64,000 nucleotides of DNA from Heyndrickxia shackletonii (lineage in GTDB: Bacteria > Bacillota > Bacilli > Bacillales > Bacillaceae_C): NCBI RefSeq assembly GCF_001420715.1, contig NZ_LJJC01000004.1, positions 711,734 through 775,733 of the forward strand. Direction: 5' to 3'. The position numbers and the translations under genes were made by a program. Within the stretch, counting starts at the first letter, position 1, and every line of letters starts with the position of its first letter. Positions 34,127 through 42,482 of the stretch are shown here, one piece after another. The notes under the pieces are model-generated. The model was not told the origin of the DNA. It searched no databases and saw nothing but the letters and a program-made list of their open reading frames with translations.

Positions 34127-34150
34127 ACTGCCATTTCGGCGGCTTTTCTT
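34127..34150 (+). terminator. GGCGGC hairpin in a cassette-boundary-like spacer
   Basis: CTGCCATTTCGGCGGCTTTT is identical to the hairpin at 31159. The flanks (CTTAAAGTAGCGGGTGC before, CTTATTGAA after) also match other boundaries of the series. Confidence 0.6.
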
Positions 34151-34219
34151 ATTGAATGGGGGATATCTTGGTTAAAAATGGTATAATTTAGAGAAAGATG
34201 GAGGGGGAGAGTTTTACTT

Positions 34220-34351
34220 ATGGAATTCCTTGTATTAGCAATTTTATTAGTGTATTTATTTGACTTTGTAGCATTAAGAAAGCAAAATCAAACAATTATT
34301 GAACAGAACAAAAAAGTTATTTCTTTATTGGAGGATATTAGAAATAAATAA
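34220..34351 (+). CDS. 43-residue single-span membrane protein
   Basis: The product MEFLVLAILLVYLFDFVALR then a charged helix (QTIIEQNKKVISLLEDIRNK) has one N-terminal transmembrane segment and a coiled-coil-like tail. GGAGGGGGAG precedes the ATG by about nine bases. It sits between two boundary repeats, making it another single-gene unit. Function unknown. Confidence 0.6.
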   Translation: MEFLVLAILLVYLFDFVALRKQNQTIIEQNKKVISLLEDIRNK

Positions 34352-34413
34352 AAAAATAGATATTAAAAATTAAGCTAACGGTTGCGTTGATCCTTTAAGG
34401 ATTAATGCTTTTT

Positions 34414-34440
34414 TTATTGAGCTAACGGGCAGTTGAACAA
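34414..34440. repeat. Cassette-boundary palindrome, copy 6
   Basis: TTATTGAGCTAACGGGCAGT then TGAACAA, the cleanest left half of the family. Immediately upstream is a short stem (CCTTTAAGG) with a T run. Confidence 0.6.
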
Positions 34441-34646
34441 TCGTCATTATATTTTTAAAAATAATCCGACTATTTGGTAAAATAACACAAATAGTACTGG
34501 ATATCTATGTTAAAATATAGATGAGATGGTGAAGGATTGTAATTTAACCATTTAAACAGGTTACTGCTGCATCCTATAATAAGTAACAGACAATACTAAT
34601 ATTAAAGTTATCAATAAAAATTGGTGGATTAAAGGGGATTGAAAAG

Positions 34647-35042
34647 TTGGAATATAATGGCTTAAAAATAATTTGCCCTGACGATTGTGGAAATGCACCC
34701 AAAAAATACTTTCTAAAGGAATTAAGCATTGCTTTTGCTAAAAACGATTTGGCTTTTATGGTAGATAATATTACAGAGGATTTTAATTGGAATATTGTCG
34801 GTAAAAAGCTTATCCAGGGGAAAGACAGTTTTGTCGAAACATTAAAACAAATGCAGAATAATAAAGTGAAAGAACTACATATTAGTAATATTATTACCCA
34901 CGGCTATGATGGTTCTGTAAACGGTACTTTCATATTAGAGAATAAGAAGATTTATGCTTTCTGTAACGTGTACAAATTCATTAGTCCGCGTAATAATTCA
35001 AAAATAAAAGAATGTACTTCTTATGTAATTGAATCATTGTAA
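34647..35042 (+). CDS. SnoaL/NTF2-like protein
   Basis: A 131-residue protein with a SnoaL-type cone fold pattern: KKYFLKELSIAFAKNDLAFM, VDNITEDFNWNIVGKKLIQG, then beta strands ending in FCNVYKFIS. This fold serves as small-molecule-binding enzyme or scaffold. The start is TTG with GGGGATTG about six bases upstream. Specific function unknown. Confidence 0.65.
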   Translation: MEYNGLKIICPDDCGNAPKKYFLKELSIAFAKNDLAFMVDNITEDFNWNIVGKKLIQGKDSFVETLKQMQNNKVKELHISNIITHGYDGSVNGTFILENKKIYAFCNVYKFISPRNNSKIKECTSYVIESL

Positions 35043-35169
35043 TATTAGTTATTAGATGTTTAAGATACGGGCAAATGAACAGGATAAGAAGTGTGCCTGT
35101 TTTGCGTATAAGGACCAGATTATTTAATGATAGGAATTGCAAAAAACAAGAACCTAGGAGGTATGAGAT

Positions 35170-35607
35170 ATGAAGATCCATAGAATAGATCATGTGGGTG
35201 TAATCGTAAATGATCTTCCTGCTGCAATAGACTTTTTTCTTGTGCTTGGTCTTAAAGTGCTAGGGGAAGCAGAAGTGAAAGGGGAGTGGGTGGAACGGAT
35301 TATTGGGCTTAATGACGTGAGAGAGACAGTTGTCATGTTAGGGATGCCAGACGGCCAGGCAACTTTGGAGCTGGTCAAATTCCATACGCCGTCAGATCAA
35401 ATAGGTGTCCAGCAATCTTTTGCAAATACCTTGGGTATCGGGCATATTGCATTTGCTGTTGAAGATATTGAAGCCATTGTTACCAAATTGAAACAGAAAG
35501 GTGCAGAACTTTTTGGTGAGATATTAAACTACGAAAACGCTTATAAATTATGCTATGTTCGTGGGCCAGAAGGCATTATTTTAGAGTTGGCGGAGGAAAT
35601 CAAATAA
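35170..35607 (+). CDS. VOC family protein (glyoxalase/bleomycin-resistance fold)
   Basis: A 145-residue protein with two beta-alpha-beta-beta-beta modules: KIHRIDHVGVIVNDLPAAID (metal His8), VMLGMPDGQATLELVKFHTP (Glu), GIGHIAFAVEDIEAIV (His) and GPEGIILELAEEI (Glu). These residues could bind one divalent metal, as in glyoxalase I or related isomerases. AGGAGG lies nine bases before the ATG. Confidence 0.8.
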   Translation: MKIHRIDHVGVIVNDLPAAIDFFLVLGLKVLGEAEVKGEWVERIIGLNDVRETVVMLGMPDGQATLELVKFHTPSDQIGVQQSFANTLGIGHIAFAVEDIEAIVTKLKQKGAELFGEILNYENAYKLCYVRGPEGIILELAEEIK

Positions 35608-35792
35608 ATATTGAACGTTATTGTATACGAGATTGAATACAGTTTTTTATCAATCTTTATTTTAAAGTTACCCATATATAATTCATTCGTTAACACAATA
35701 AACGAAATTTTTGATAATCAAAAGCTACAACAACAATATCTGATTTGGTCAAACAGCTCTTAACCGAGAAGTATCAGGGATAGAAAATAGGT

Positions 35793-35816
35793 CAAAAAAA
35801 ATACCCATTGAGGGTA
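35793..35816 (-). terminator. Terminator of the 35-residue reverse gene
   Basis: On the reverse strand TACCC and GGGTA flank a TCAAT loop, followed by eight T residues, six bases after the small gene's stop codon. Confidence 0.75.
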
Positions 35817-35819
35817 GCT

Positions 35820-35927
35820 TTACCAACCGTTTTTGAATATATGAGACCCACTAAAAATGCTGTATATAATCCATACACTGATTATTGCTCCTACAACAAT
35901 AGCTCCCCACTTTACAGATTTCTTCAT
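35820..35927 (-). CDS. 35-residue single-span membrane peptide
   Basis: The product is MKKSVKWGAIVVGAIISVWI then IYSIFSGSHIFKNGW: a basic N-terminus, one transmembrane helix and a short tail. GAGGGGAG lies five bases before the ATG, and a T-tailed hairpin begins six bases after the stop. Together these are strong signs of a real, short gene. A longer plus-strand frame across the same place lacks such signals. Function unknown. Confidence 0.6.
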   Translation of the reverse strand: MKKSVKWGAIVVGAIISVWIIYSIFSGSHIFKNGW

Positions 35928-36215
35928 TTTATCTCCCCTCTCTTTCATAATCTATTCACTTTTGTGGAATTAATGAGTCAATTAGTGGATGAAGAAAGGG
36001 GAAGGCTTTTTAGTAAAAGAGTCTTACTTTTTGTTATAGCTAAAAAATCAGTTCCAGACATTTTTTATAGATGGTGAATGAACTTAAAGTAACGGAGGCA
36101 TTTCTTTAATTAGGGATGCTTATTCTTATGCATTAAAACTTTGTAAGAAAAATGTATTTGTTCTATTTCCATGATACTATAAAACTATGATTTCAGTTGG
36201 GAGGAGAGATAATAC

Positions 36216-37181
36216 ATGAATAATCAAATTGAAACATTCGAGGGATCAAAGCATTTCCGGCTGAATCAAGTGGCTAAGGGGGTATTTGCTGCAATCTCAG
36301 TTCCAGGTACCGGCTCTTTAGGGAATGCGGCAATCATTGATTTAGGTGATGCCACTATTGTGGTGGATACCTTCACGACAATACAGGCTGCGGAAGACTT
36401 AAAGGCTGCCGCCATGTATCTCACGGGAAAACCAGTTTCCTATGTGGTCAACACACATTGGCACAGTGACCATACAAGCGGAAATCAAGTATTTGCTCCT
36501 AAAGCACAAATAATTTCTACGTCTGCCACACGTGAAATGATGGATACATTTGGGAGGAACAGGTTATCACAACAACTGTCCAATCCCGAACCGATTTATC
36601 AGGCTATCGACGAAATAGAGAAGAAAATACAAAATGAGACAGACGAAAAGTTAAAGAGAGATATGCAATGGGAAAATGCTAGTGATCGTGAGTATATGAA
36701 AATACTGCCTGATTTGGTTTATACTCTACCAAAGATAACCTTTGATCATCAAATGAGTATTCATGGAAGTGATCTATCAGTGCAACTTATTACATATGGA
36801 GGCGGTCACACACAAAGTGATGCATTTGTGTACCTGCCTGAACAGAAAATTGCCGTTATGGGGGATTTAGTGCTCTCGAAGCATCATCCTGTAATGAACA
36901 ATGCAAATCCACAGGAATGGTTGAATATTTTAGAGCAAGTAGAACTTCTTAATATAGAAACGATTATACCGGGACATGGTGAAGTTTGCTCAATGAAAGA
37001 ACTTCATGAGGTTAAAGGTTACATAAAGGATATAGTGGCATTGGTCGAGGAAACGGTTCAAAGTAATAGAAGTATTCATGATATTTTAATACCAAATGCT
37101 TATCAAGATTGGTACTTTTCCACATATTTTAAGTCAAATTTGAAAAAAGTCTATGATTTAACCATCCAATCAACGGATTAA
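36216..37181 (+). CDS. MBL-fold metallo-hydrolase
   Basis: A 321-residue protein with the metallo-beta-lactamase motif THWHSDH (His81, His83, Asp85, His86), plus GGGHTQSD (His198), Asp217 in VMGDLV and PGHGEV (His254), giving a full two-metal site. The group is quinoprotein-relay or SoxH-like MBL hydrolases of unassigned substrate. GGGAGGAGAG precedes the ATG. It lacks a signal peptide, so it is cytoplasmic. A strong terminator follows. Confidence 0.9.
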   Translation: MNNQIETFEGSKHFRLNQVAKGVFAAISVPGTGSLGNAAIIDLGDATIVVDTFTTIQAAEDLKAAAMYLTGKPVSYVVNTHWHSDHTSGNQVFAPKAQIISTSATREMMDTFGRNRLSQQLSNPEPIYQAIDEIEKKIQNETDEKLKRDMQWENASDREYMKILPDLVYTLPKITFDHQMSIHGSDLSVQLITYGGGHTQSDAFVYLPEQKIAVMGDLVLSKHHPVMNNANPQEWLNILEQVELLNIETIIPGHGEVCSMKELHEVKGYIKDIVALVEETVQSNRSIHDILIPNAYQDWYFSTYFKSNLKKVYDLTIQSTD

Positions 37182-37312
37182 GAAAAGACAAATTTAGACC
37201 TTCCAATTATGAAAGCAATAGGGTGCATTCCTTTAATAATTTCGGTTAAACTTTTTGCTAACCCAAAGGCATCTGACTGGATGTACACCTACAGAGTTGA
37301 TTGGAATACTTT

Positions 37313-37362
37313 AAATCATCTTATCTTCTATAATTTCTTAGAGGTAAGATGATTTTTTTATT
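37313..37362 (+). terminator. Terminator after the MBL gene
   Basis: AAATCATCTTA (37313-37323) and TAAGATGATTT (37345-37355) form an 11-bp stem followed by TTTTATTTATT. Confidence 0.85.
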
Positions 37363-37432
37363 TATTTATTTTTAAACGATGGGCATTGTGAATTTTTCAC
37401 TAATACTAAGTGTAGCTGTTACGCATTTTATA

Positions 37433-37464
37433 AAGTAAAAACAGTACCTCATAAGGGTACTGTT
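37433..37464 (-). terminator. Terminator of the 92-residue reverse gene
   Basis: On the reverse strand AACAGTACC and GGTACTGTT form a nine-base stem followed by TTTTTACTTT. Confidence 0.8.
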
Positions 37465-37477
37465 CCGGTGAATTGGG

Positions 37478-37756
37478 TTAACCAGTACAAGTTACTTGAA
37501 CTGCCTGTCCGGCTCTTAAGTTAAAATGAGCAATTCGAACATTGAACTGATTACCGCATCCGATTCTGATGGTGATGGGGCCAGACATACATGTGATTTC
37601 TACAAATTGACCTCTTTGCAATATAATAGGAAAAGTGACAAGTGGGAATGCTCCGCAAACGAAGGTGAAAACTTGGTTATTTCGAATCTCCATTCTAGAG
37701 TTTTTAGTAAGGGTCTGATTCATTTCATCCAGATTAAACACTTTTAAATTATCCAT
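37478..37756 (-). CDS. 92-residue beta-rich cysteine protein, unknown
   Basis: MDNLKVFNLDEMNQTLTKNS followed by a beta-rich core with four Cys (VCGAFPLV, EITCMSGP, RIGCGNQF, VQVTCTG). There is no signal peptide. The ATG at 37756 has AAAGGAG six bases upstream; an upstream frame start at 37786 lacks this. Small Cys-containing beta proteins of this sort occur among spore surface proteins of Bacillus, but I do not recognise the family and do not assign it. Confidence 0.6.
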   Translation of the reverse strand: MDNLKVFNLDEMNQTLTKNSRMEIRNNQVFTFVCGAFPLVTFPIILQRGQFVEITCMSGPITIRIGCGNQFNVRIAHFNLRAGQAVQVTCTG

Positions 37757-37786
37757 AATAGGCTCCTTTCTTTCTAAGGTATACAA

Positions 37787-38248
37787 TATTAAATGCTTGT
37801 TTTATCAATTTGTTCGGGCATAGAAAAATTAATAAACCTAGGAGCTTTAATAAGAATTGGGTAAAATTACGTTTCGTTCGTAGGTAGAATTTCAGAACCA
37901 TTGTGTGATGAATTTTATGATAGGGAGATGGATTTTCGTGCTTCGTGGATGGTTACCAGGTATGAAGATCTGTAATTTCGTTGTTGAACCAAAATGGTGA
38001 CTTTATGCACGATTTCTATAAATAAACAGGGGTATTGCTTTTTCTAGGTGATAAATATTTCCTTTTTCGATTTGACCACTTTCAAATGATAAAAGAATAT
38101 GGTGAATTTATAAGTATAACGAAACCATTGGACAGTAATGGGGGAGTTATTTTGATGGAATACTAAAAAAAATAAAAAAGGCTCTATAAACTGAAACTAC
38201 TAGCATTTATAATGAATTGGAAAATCTTTTAAGAAACCGAGGTATAAA
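37787..38248. other. Intergenic region with protein-coding relics
   Basis: Two short readable fragments remain. One, around 37885-37973, encodes a string like SEPLCDEFYDREMDFRASWM. The other, about 38049-38166, encodes LGDKYFLFRFDHFQMIKEYG and ends in a stop. Neither has a start. They look like remains of degraded genes that I cannot identify. Confidence 0.35.
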
Positions 38249-39295
38249 ATGGTCATTATTGGAATTATTACACTTGTTTTATTCATTCTATTCCTTGCAT
38301 TTTATTTAACAGATCCTAGACGAATGATAAACGGCTTTCTATTTAACCTGTTTATTTGTTCATTTCTTCTTTTTTGTGGTTATGTAGGATTCAGCTCAGA
38401 TATTTTTACTTTTAAGTTAATCGCTCTTATCCCGACTGTTTTATTTCTACTTTTTATCTCAGCATTCGGATTATTTGCACTAGGTGTAGGGTTATTTTTA
38501 AATGGCCGAATCCTGATGAAAAAAGAAAGCAGGCGATTCTCTAACAGTTTAACTCTCATTTTAGGGATCTTTCTTTTAGTATTGTTCTTATTTAGAATCA
38601 TGAATACTGAGCGTTTTATTTCTACTGAATTTCACCCTTTATACACTGGGGCTACTTTAATAATCGTTTATTTCTTTTTACACTTAACCAATTTTTTAAC
38701 TGCCTATTTTTTGTACCAATTTAACAAGCCAAAATTTAACCAAGACTTTATCATCGTACTTGGCAGTGGTTTAATTAACGATAAAGTGCCGCCGCTCTTA
38801 GCTAGTCGAATAAATAAGGCAATTGAATTTTATTGGAAACAAGCCGCTGCCGCTTTTCCGCCAATCATACTTTTCTCAGGCGGACAAGGGCCGGATGAAA
38901 ACCTTCCTGAAGGGGAAGCCATGCAAAAGTATGCTGTAGAGAAAGGAATTCCTTCTGAGCATACATTGACAGAAACTCGTTCAGTTAATACGCTTCAGAA
39001 TATGCTTTACTCAAAACAAATAATGGATTCCATAAAAGGAGCCGAATATAGCAGCATCTTTACTACAAACAATTTTCATCTATTCAGGGCCAGCTTATAT
39101 GCAAAAATGGCAGGCCTAAAGAGCCAAGGAATTGGTTCAAAAACTGCATTCTACTATTGGCCAAATGCAATGATTCGAGAATATATCGCCATCATTGTGA
39201 TGCAACGTAAACGTCATACCATTGTAGTGGGGACCATTTTAGGAGGTTCTATCCTTTTAACCCTTCTATCCCTTCTTTTAGTTCTATTTAAGTAA
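38249..39295 (+). CDS. YdcF family (DUF218) membrane protein
   Basis: A 348-residue protein with four to five transmembrane helices in the first 170 residues and a cytosolic or extracellular DUF218 domain: DFIIVLGSGLINDKVPPLLA, ILFSGGQGPDENLPEGEAMQ, and TNNFHLFRASLYA, then a final membrane helix. DUF218 (YdcF/SanA/ElyC) proteins are linked to cell envelope and lipid carrier metabolism. CGAGGT precedes the ATG. It converges with the VanZ/RDD gene on a shared terminator. Confidence 0.85.
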   Translation: MVIIGIITLVLFILFLAFYLTDPRRMINGFLFNLFICSFLLFCGYVGFSSDIFTFKLIALIPTVLFLLFISAFGLFALGVGLFLNGRILMKKESRRFSNSLTLILGIFLLVLFLFRIMNTERFISTEFHPLYTGATLIIVYFFLHLTNFLTAYFLYQFNKPKFNQDFIIVLGSGLINDKVPPLLASRINKAIEFYWKQAAAAFPPIILFSGGQGPDENLPEGEAMQKYAVEKGIPSEHTLTETRSVNTLQNMLYSKQIMDSIKGAEYSSIFTTNNFHLFRASLYAKMAGLKSQGIGSKTAFYYWPNAMIREYIAIIVMQRKRHTIVVGTILGGSILLTLLSLLLVLFK

Positions 39296-39521
39296 CCAAT
39301 CCAAAAAGCCATTCATCTATAGAGAATCGCTTTTCTACAATGAGTTAGTTAAGTTTTAAAGACGCAACATCAATCAAATTTGAATGTCAATCGTAGTTCC
39401 ATAGTCAACCTATGAAGATGATTCCCATTGTGTACTTTAATAATGACATTGTCTATGGACATGCCCAGTCCTAGTTCAGATCCTCTTTGTGCTAATCTAG
39501 TATTGGTTCTGCGAATAAACC

Positions 39522-39569
39522 AGAAAAAATGAAGCAAATCCTGTACTAGGAATTTGCTTCATTTTTTCT
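39522..39569. terminator. Bidirectional terminator overlapping a gene end
   Basis: A stem of about 19 bp with flanking A and T runs (AAAAAATGAAGCAAAT against ATTTGCTTCATTTTTT). The last codons and stop of the reverse VanZ/RDD gene lie within it. Confidence 0.85.
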
Positions 39570-40703
39570 TGGAACAATATCTGCAACATGATCAAAGTAG
39601 AAGGTACGTTTCCCTTTTTTTAACATAACGAAAACGGCATGAATGCTTAAAGTCAGCCACATGATGCTAACAAACGCGAGCATGGCCACTGTTACCCACA
39701 CATAAGTGAAATAAAGATGTGATTCTATTGCTAGCTTCATGTGTGAAAGAAGACTGTCTAACTTAGATGCCAGCCAAGGTAAATATAAGGAAACGGTTCT
39801 TTTAAGTAAGGCTTGCCATGAAGGTGCATCTCCCTTCAAATTTGAAAGTTTAAATCGCATTATACTTGTTCCGATTGTTTTTCCACCCCATAGAAGAGGT
39901 ATGACAAAGTACACAACCATAAAGCCCACTGTTATATACATCATTTCGGCGAATCCACTCGATGTAAGTAGTCCGACTGTGAAAGAAAATGTTAATTTAA
40001 TGAAAATATAATCTATAAGTACAGCAAGTAATTGTGACAACGGCGATACTGGATAGCTCTTCTGTATTTTTTCCCCTTTCGCCAATATTTTTTCCCTAGA
40101 AGGAAATAAAGCTAGTATGACTGGAGCAATAAGAAAACCAAAGAGTGCCCCTGTACTATTTAACATCAGATCGTCAACATCAAATAAACGATAAGGACAT
40201 TTGTAAATTCCGTAAATTCCTGTAAGCTGCGTTACTTCGTAAAAGAGAGACAGGGAAAATCCTAGAGCTAATGCCCTTTTCCAATATCGTTTTTCTTGGA
40301 AAAAATATCTCAAATATACTCCAAAAGGGAGTAATAACAGAAAATTAAATGCCGCCTGCCAAAAGGCACTTTGATTGAATATCTGAACATATGTCCTCGG
40401 TTGTGACCAAATACTCGAACTGCTTTTAAAAATATCATGAATAAAGGTAAATGGCTTCAATGAATAATAAACGGTATTTGGTGATTGAAAAGCGCAAGTA
40501 TTCCTAGTTGACGGAAGTGGCAAGAGAACTAGAAATAGAGCTGATAACATATAGAAAATAAACGAGTAAGCAACAATGGAAGCCCAAAGACTAAAATATC
40601 CATATTTTCTATAGCTATAGACCATCCACGGAATGACAAGCAAAAACCCCAATACACCAAACATAATGAAAGCGACCTTTATTGGTAGGATATATACAGA
40701 CAT
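39546..40703 (-). CDS. VanZ/RDD two-domain membrane protein
   Basis: A 385-residue membrane protein. The N-terminal VanZ-like domain (about residues 1-200) has LLLPFGVYLRYFF, ALGFSLSLFYEVTQLTGIYG and FDVDDLMLNSTGALFGFLIA. The C-terminal RDD domain (about 215-370) has AVLIDYIFIKLTFSF and GKTIGTSIMRFKL. VanZ-type proteins are linked to glycopeptide tolerance, and RDD to transport or envelope roles. GAGGTG precedes the ATG. The VanZ-RDD fusion is a known arrangement in Bacillus. Confidence 0.85.
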   Translation of the reverse strand: MSVYILPIKVAFIMFGVLGFLLVIPWMVYSYRKYGYFSLWASIVAYSFIFYMLSALFLVLLPLPSTRNTCAFQSPNTVYYSLKPFTFIHDIFKSSSSIWSQPRTYVQIFNQSAFWQAAFNFLLLLPFGVYLRYFFQEKRYWKRALALGFSLSLFYEVTQLTGIYGIYKCPYRLFDVDDLMLNSTGALFGFLIAPVILALFPSREKILAKGEKIQKSYPVSPLSQLLAVLIDYIFIKLTFSFTVGLLTSSGFAEMMYITVGFMVVYFVIPLLWGGKTIGTSIMRFKLSNLKGDAPSWQALLKRTVSLYLPWLASKLDSLLSHMKLAIESHLYFTYVWVTVAMLAFVSIMWLTLSIHAVFVMLKKGKRTFYFDHVADIVPRKNEANS

Positions 40704-40827
40704 AAATACACCTCTATTTGCTCTCTTATACTTGGAATGAATTTAAAAAGCAGACGAAATGCGCTGATTATACGCAACTAGTCTGCCTTATTATTGTTTA
40801 ATTGAATACAATACATTCATAGCTTAA

Positions 40828-41877
40828 TTACTTCCTAATGGATGCTGCATTCCTGCCATACGTCATGAATCGCCATACTTTCTCTAATGGTCCCATCTTA
40901 AAGAATTTAAACCAAATGACGCTATAAATGATTTGAATCGTAAAAATGATGATTGAAATGATGATAACGTTTAACGGCGCAAAAGCGTCAAGTTCCAATA
41001 TTGAAATGATGGCGAGACCGATAAAGCTTTGGGCCAAATAATTTGTGAACGCCATTTGACCAACACGGGCAATCGGCTGCAGAAGTTTCGCTAAACGTTT
41101 GTTTTCTAAGATTACAAATAGACTAGATAAGTATAAATAGGTTGTCGGGATTGTGCCTAAAGCAATGATTTCTTGAAGATGTTGATTATTGCTTTGTGAG
41201 GCGAACCAGATCCAAATAGAAAAACCGATAAACAATGGAAATGTAACGATTTGGAGCCATCTTATTTGAGTGGACAAATCACTTATTTTTCTAATCCAAT
41301 TCGCTTTAGCTGCAAGAAATCCTGATAAAAACATAATGAAAACCGTAATGGTATCGTTCCCAAGAAAGGCAATAACGTTTGAAAAGACTCCCATATCTGG
41401 AACAAGTATTTTTAATAGTTGTGATATGATATATACTGTTATTATTCCACCAAGCCACTTACTAATTGTTGAAACCTTTGCCCGATAAAAAGGAATAAGT
41501 AGGAAGCCAATCAAGGCATATGCAGCAAGAATGGAACCCCAAAAAAACAAGCCATGAATAATACCGATTAACAATAGAGCTAATAAACGTCTGGCAAAAC
41601 GCCAGCGTGGCTTATCACCGCGACTTTCTGCACGCGAGGCAAAAATATAAAACCCCACACCAAATAGAAAAGAAAAAATGGAAAAGAATTTTTTTTCGAC
41701 AAATATTTGAATGAACGTTTCTATCATTCCATTCAAACCGTTATAATCAGGCAGCTGAACGTCATCGGTAACAACCTGAAATGCTTTAACATTAATTAAC
41801 AAGATCCCGAACAAGGCAAGACCACGGATGATATCTAAGGAAATGATTCTTTCCTTTTGTGTAATGGATGGATTCAT
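40828..41877 (-). CDS. DUF418 (YeiB-like) membrane protein
   Basis: A 349-residue protein with about nine or ten membrane segments. It starts with the DUF418 family motif RIISLDIIRGLALFGILLIN and includes FSIFSFLFGVGFYIF and the C-terminal ARVGQMAFTNYLAQS and VIWFKFFKMGPLEKVWR. The family is predicted to act in acyl or polymer transfer at the envelope; the reaction is not known. AAAGGGAG precedes the ATG. It lies upstream of the VanZ/RDD gene on the same strand with a gap of 124 bp. Confidence 0.85.
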   Translation of the reverse strand: MNPSITQKERIISLDIIRGLALFGILLINVKAFQVVTDDVQLPDYNGLNGMIETFIQIFVEKKFFSIFSFLFGVGFYIFASRAESRGDKPRWRFARRLLALLLIGIIHGLFFWGSILAAYALIGFLLIPFYRAKVSTISKWLGGIITVYIISQLLKILVPDMGVFSNVIAFLGNDTITVFIMFLSGFLAAKANWIRKISDLSTQIRWLQIVTFPLFIGFSIWIWFASQSNNQHLQEIIALGTIPTTYLYLSSLFVILENKRLAKLLQPIARVGQMAFTNYLAQSFIGLAIISILELDAFAPLNVIIISIIIFTIQIIYSVIWFKFFKMGPLEKVWRFMTYGRNAASIRK

Positions 41878-41983
41878 ACTATAATTACTCCCTTTAATAC
41901 GTAGGTTCTATTATAAAATTAATATAGCGACCTAACCTTACACTATTTTAATGTAAACCTTACAATACCCTTAAAACATTAAG

Positions 41984-42027
41984 TACCATAAAGTTGCAAG
42001 TATCCTTTTACTTGCGACTTTATGGTA
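41984..42027. other. Long hairpin upstream of the DUF418 gene
   Basis: TACCATAAAGTTGCAAGTA and TACTTGCGACTTTATGGTA form a 19-bp stem with one mismatch around a six-base loop. There is no T-tract. It is either a terminator for a lost gene or a repeat. Confidence 0.5.
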
Positions 42028-42031
42028 TCAT

Positions 42032-42154
42032 TTCACAGAGTTTAACCTTATTCTGCGCGGAATAATTTCTGCTGACCAAATTGACGAAGCCTATGAACGT
42101 GTCTTAGCTTCTGATGTCAAGTATCGATTCGTGATTGACATCAGTACAATGTGA
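42032..42154 (+). pseudogene. C-terminal fragment of a zinc-type alcohol dehydrogenase
   Basis: The frame encodes [20 protein letters not shown], then [19 protein letters not shown] and a stop at 42152-42154. The stretch [19 protein letters not shown] is the characteristic end of medium-chain zinc alcohol dehydrogenases. There is no start, and the rest of the gene is absent. Confidence 0.65.
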
Positions 42155-42188
42155 GTTGTGTAATGATAAATTTCAATGATATTTTCGA

Positions 42189-42228
42189 GGATGTCCGAGA
42201 TGCAGTTTCTAGGACATCCTTTTTTCCT
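42189..42228 (+). terminator. Terminator after the dehydrogenase fragment
   Basis: GGATGTCC and GGACATCC form an eight-base stem followed by TTTTTTCC. It was probably the terminator of the lost alcohol dehydrogenase gene. Confidence 0.75.
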
Positions 42229-42482
42229 TTTATATTGATTAGCTACAAATCTTAGAAGTTAGCATTGAAATGTAATATACTAATTTTGTGAAGAGATGTA
42301 CTTAATAGTAACAGGAGCACTCCTTTAATAAGGGATGTTTTTTCTCAATGAAGTAAAGAGCAGATTTAGCACAACAATGAAAACGATGAATACCTATAGA
42401 ATGGAATGAAAGAAAATCAAAAATCTTGTATGGTCGTGAGTAAAGATTTCTTTAAACTACATATTTATAATTGGAGGATGTT
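42229..42482. other. Intergenic region with a half boundary repeat
   Basis: At about 42300-42365 lies CTTAATAGTAACAGGAGC, then CTTTAATAAGGGATG with a T run and AAAGAGCAGATTTAG, resembling the left part of the cassette-boundary repeats. No gene is seen. Confidence 0.35.

Noticed and set aside
35808-36077. 89-residue plus-strand ORF
   Set aside because: No ribosome binding site or family match. The reverse strand has a small gene with a ribosome binding site and terminator here.
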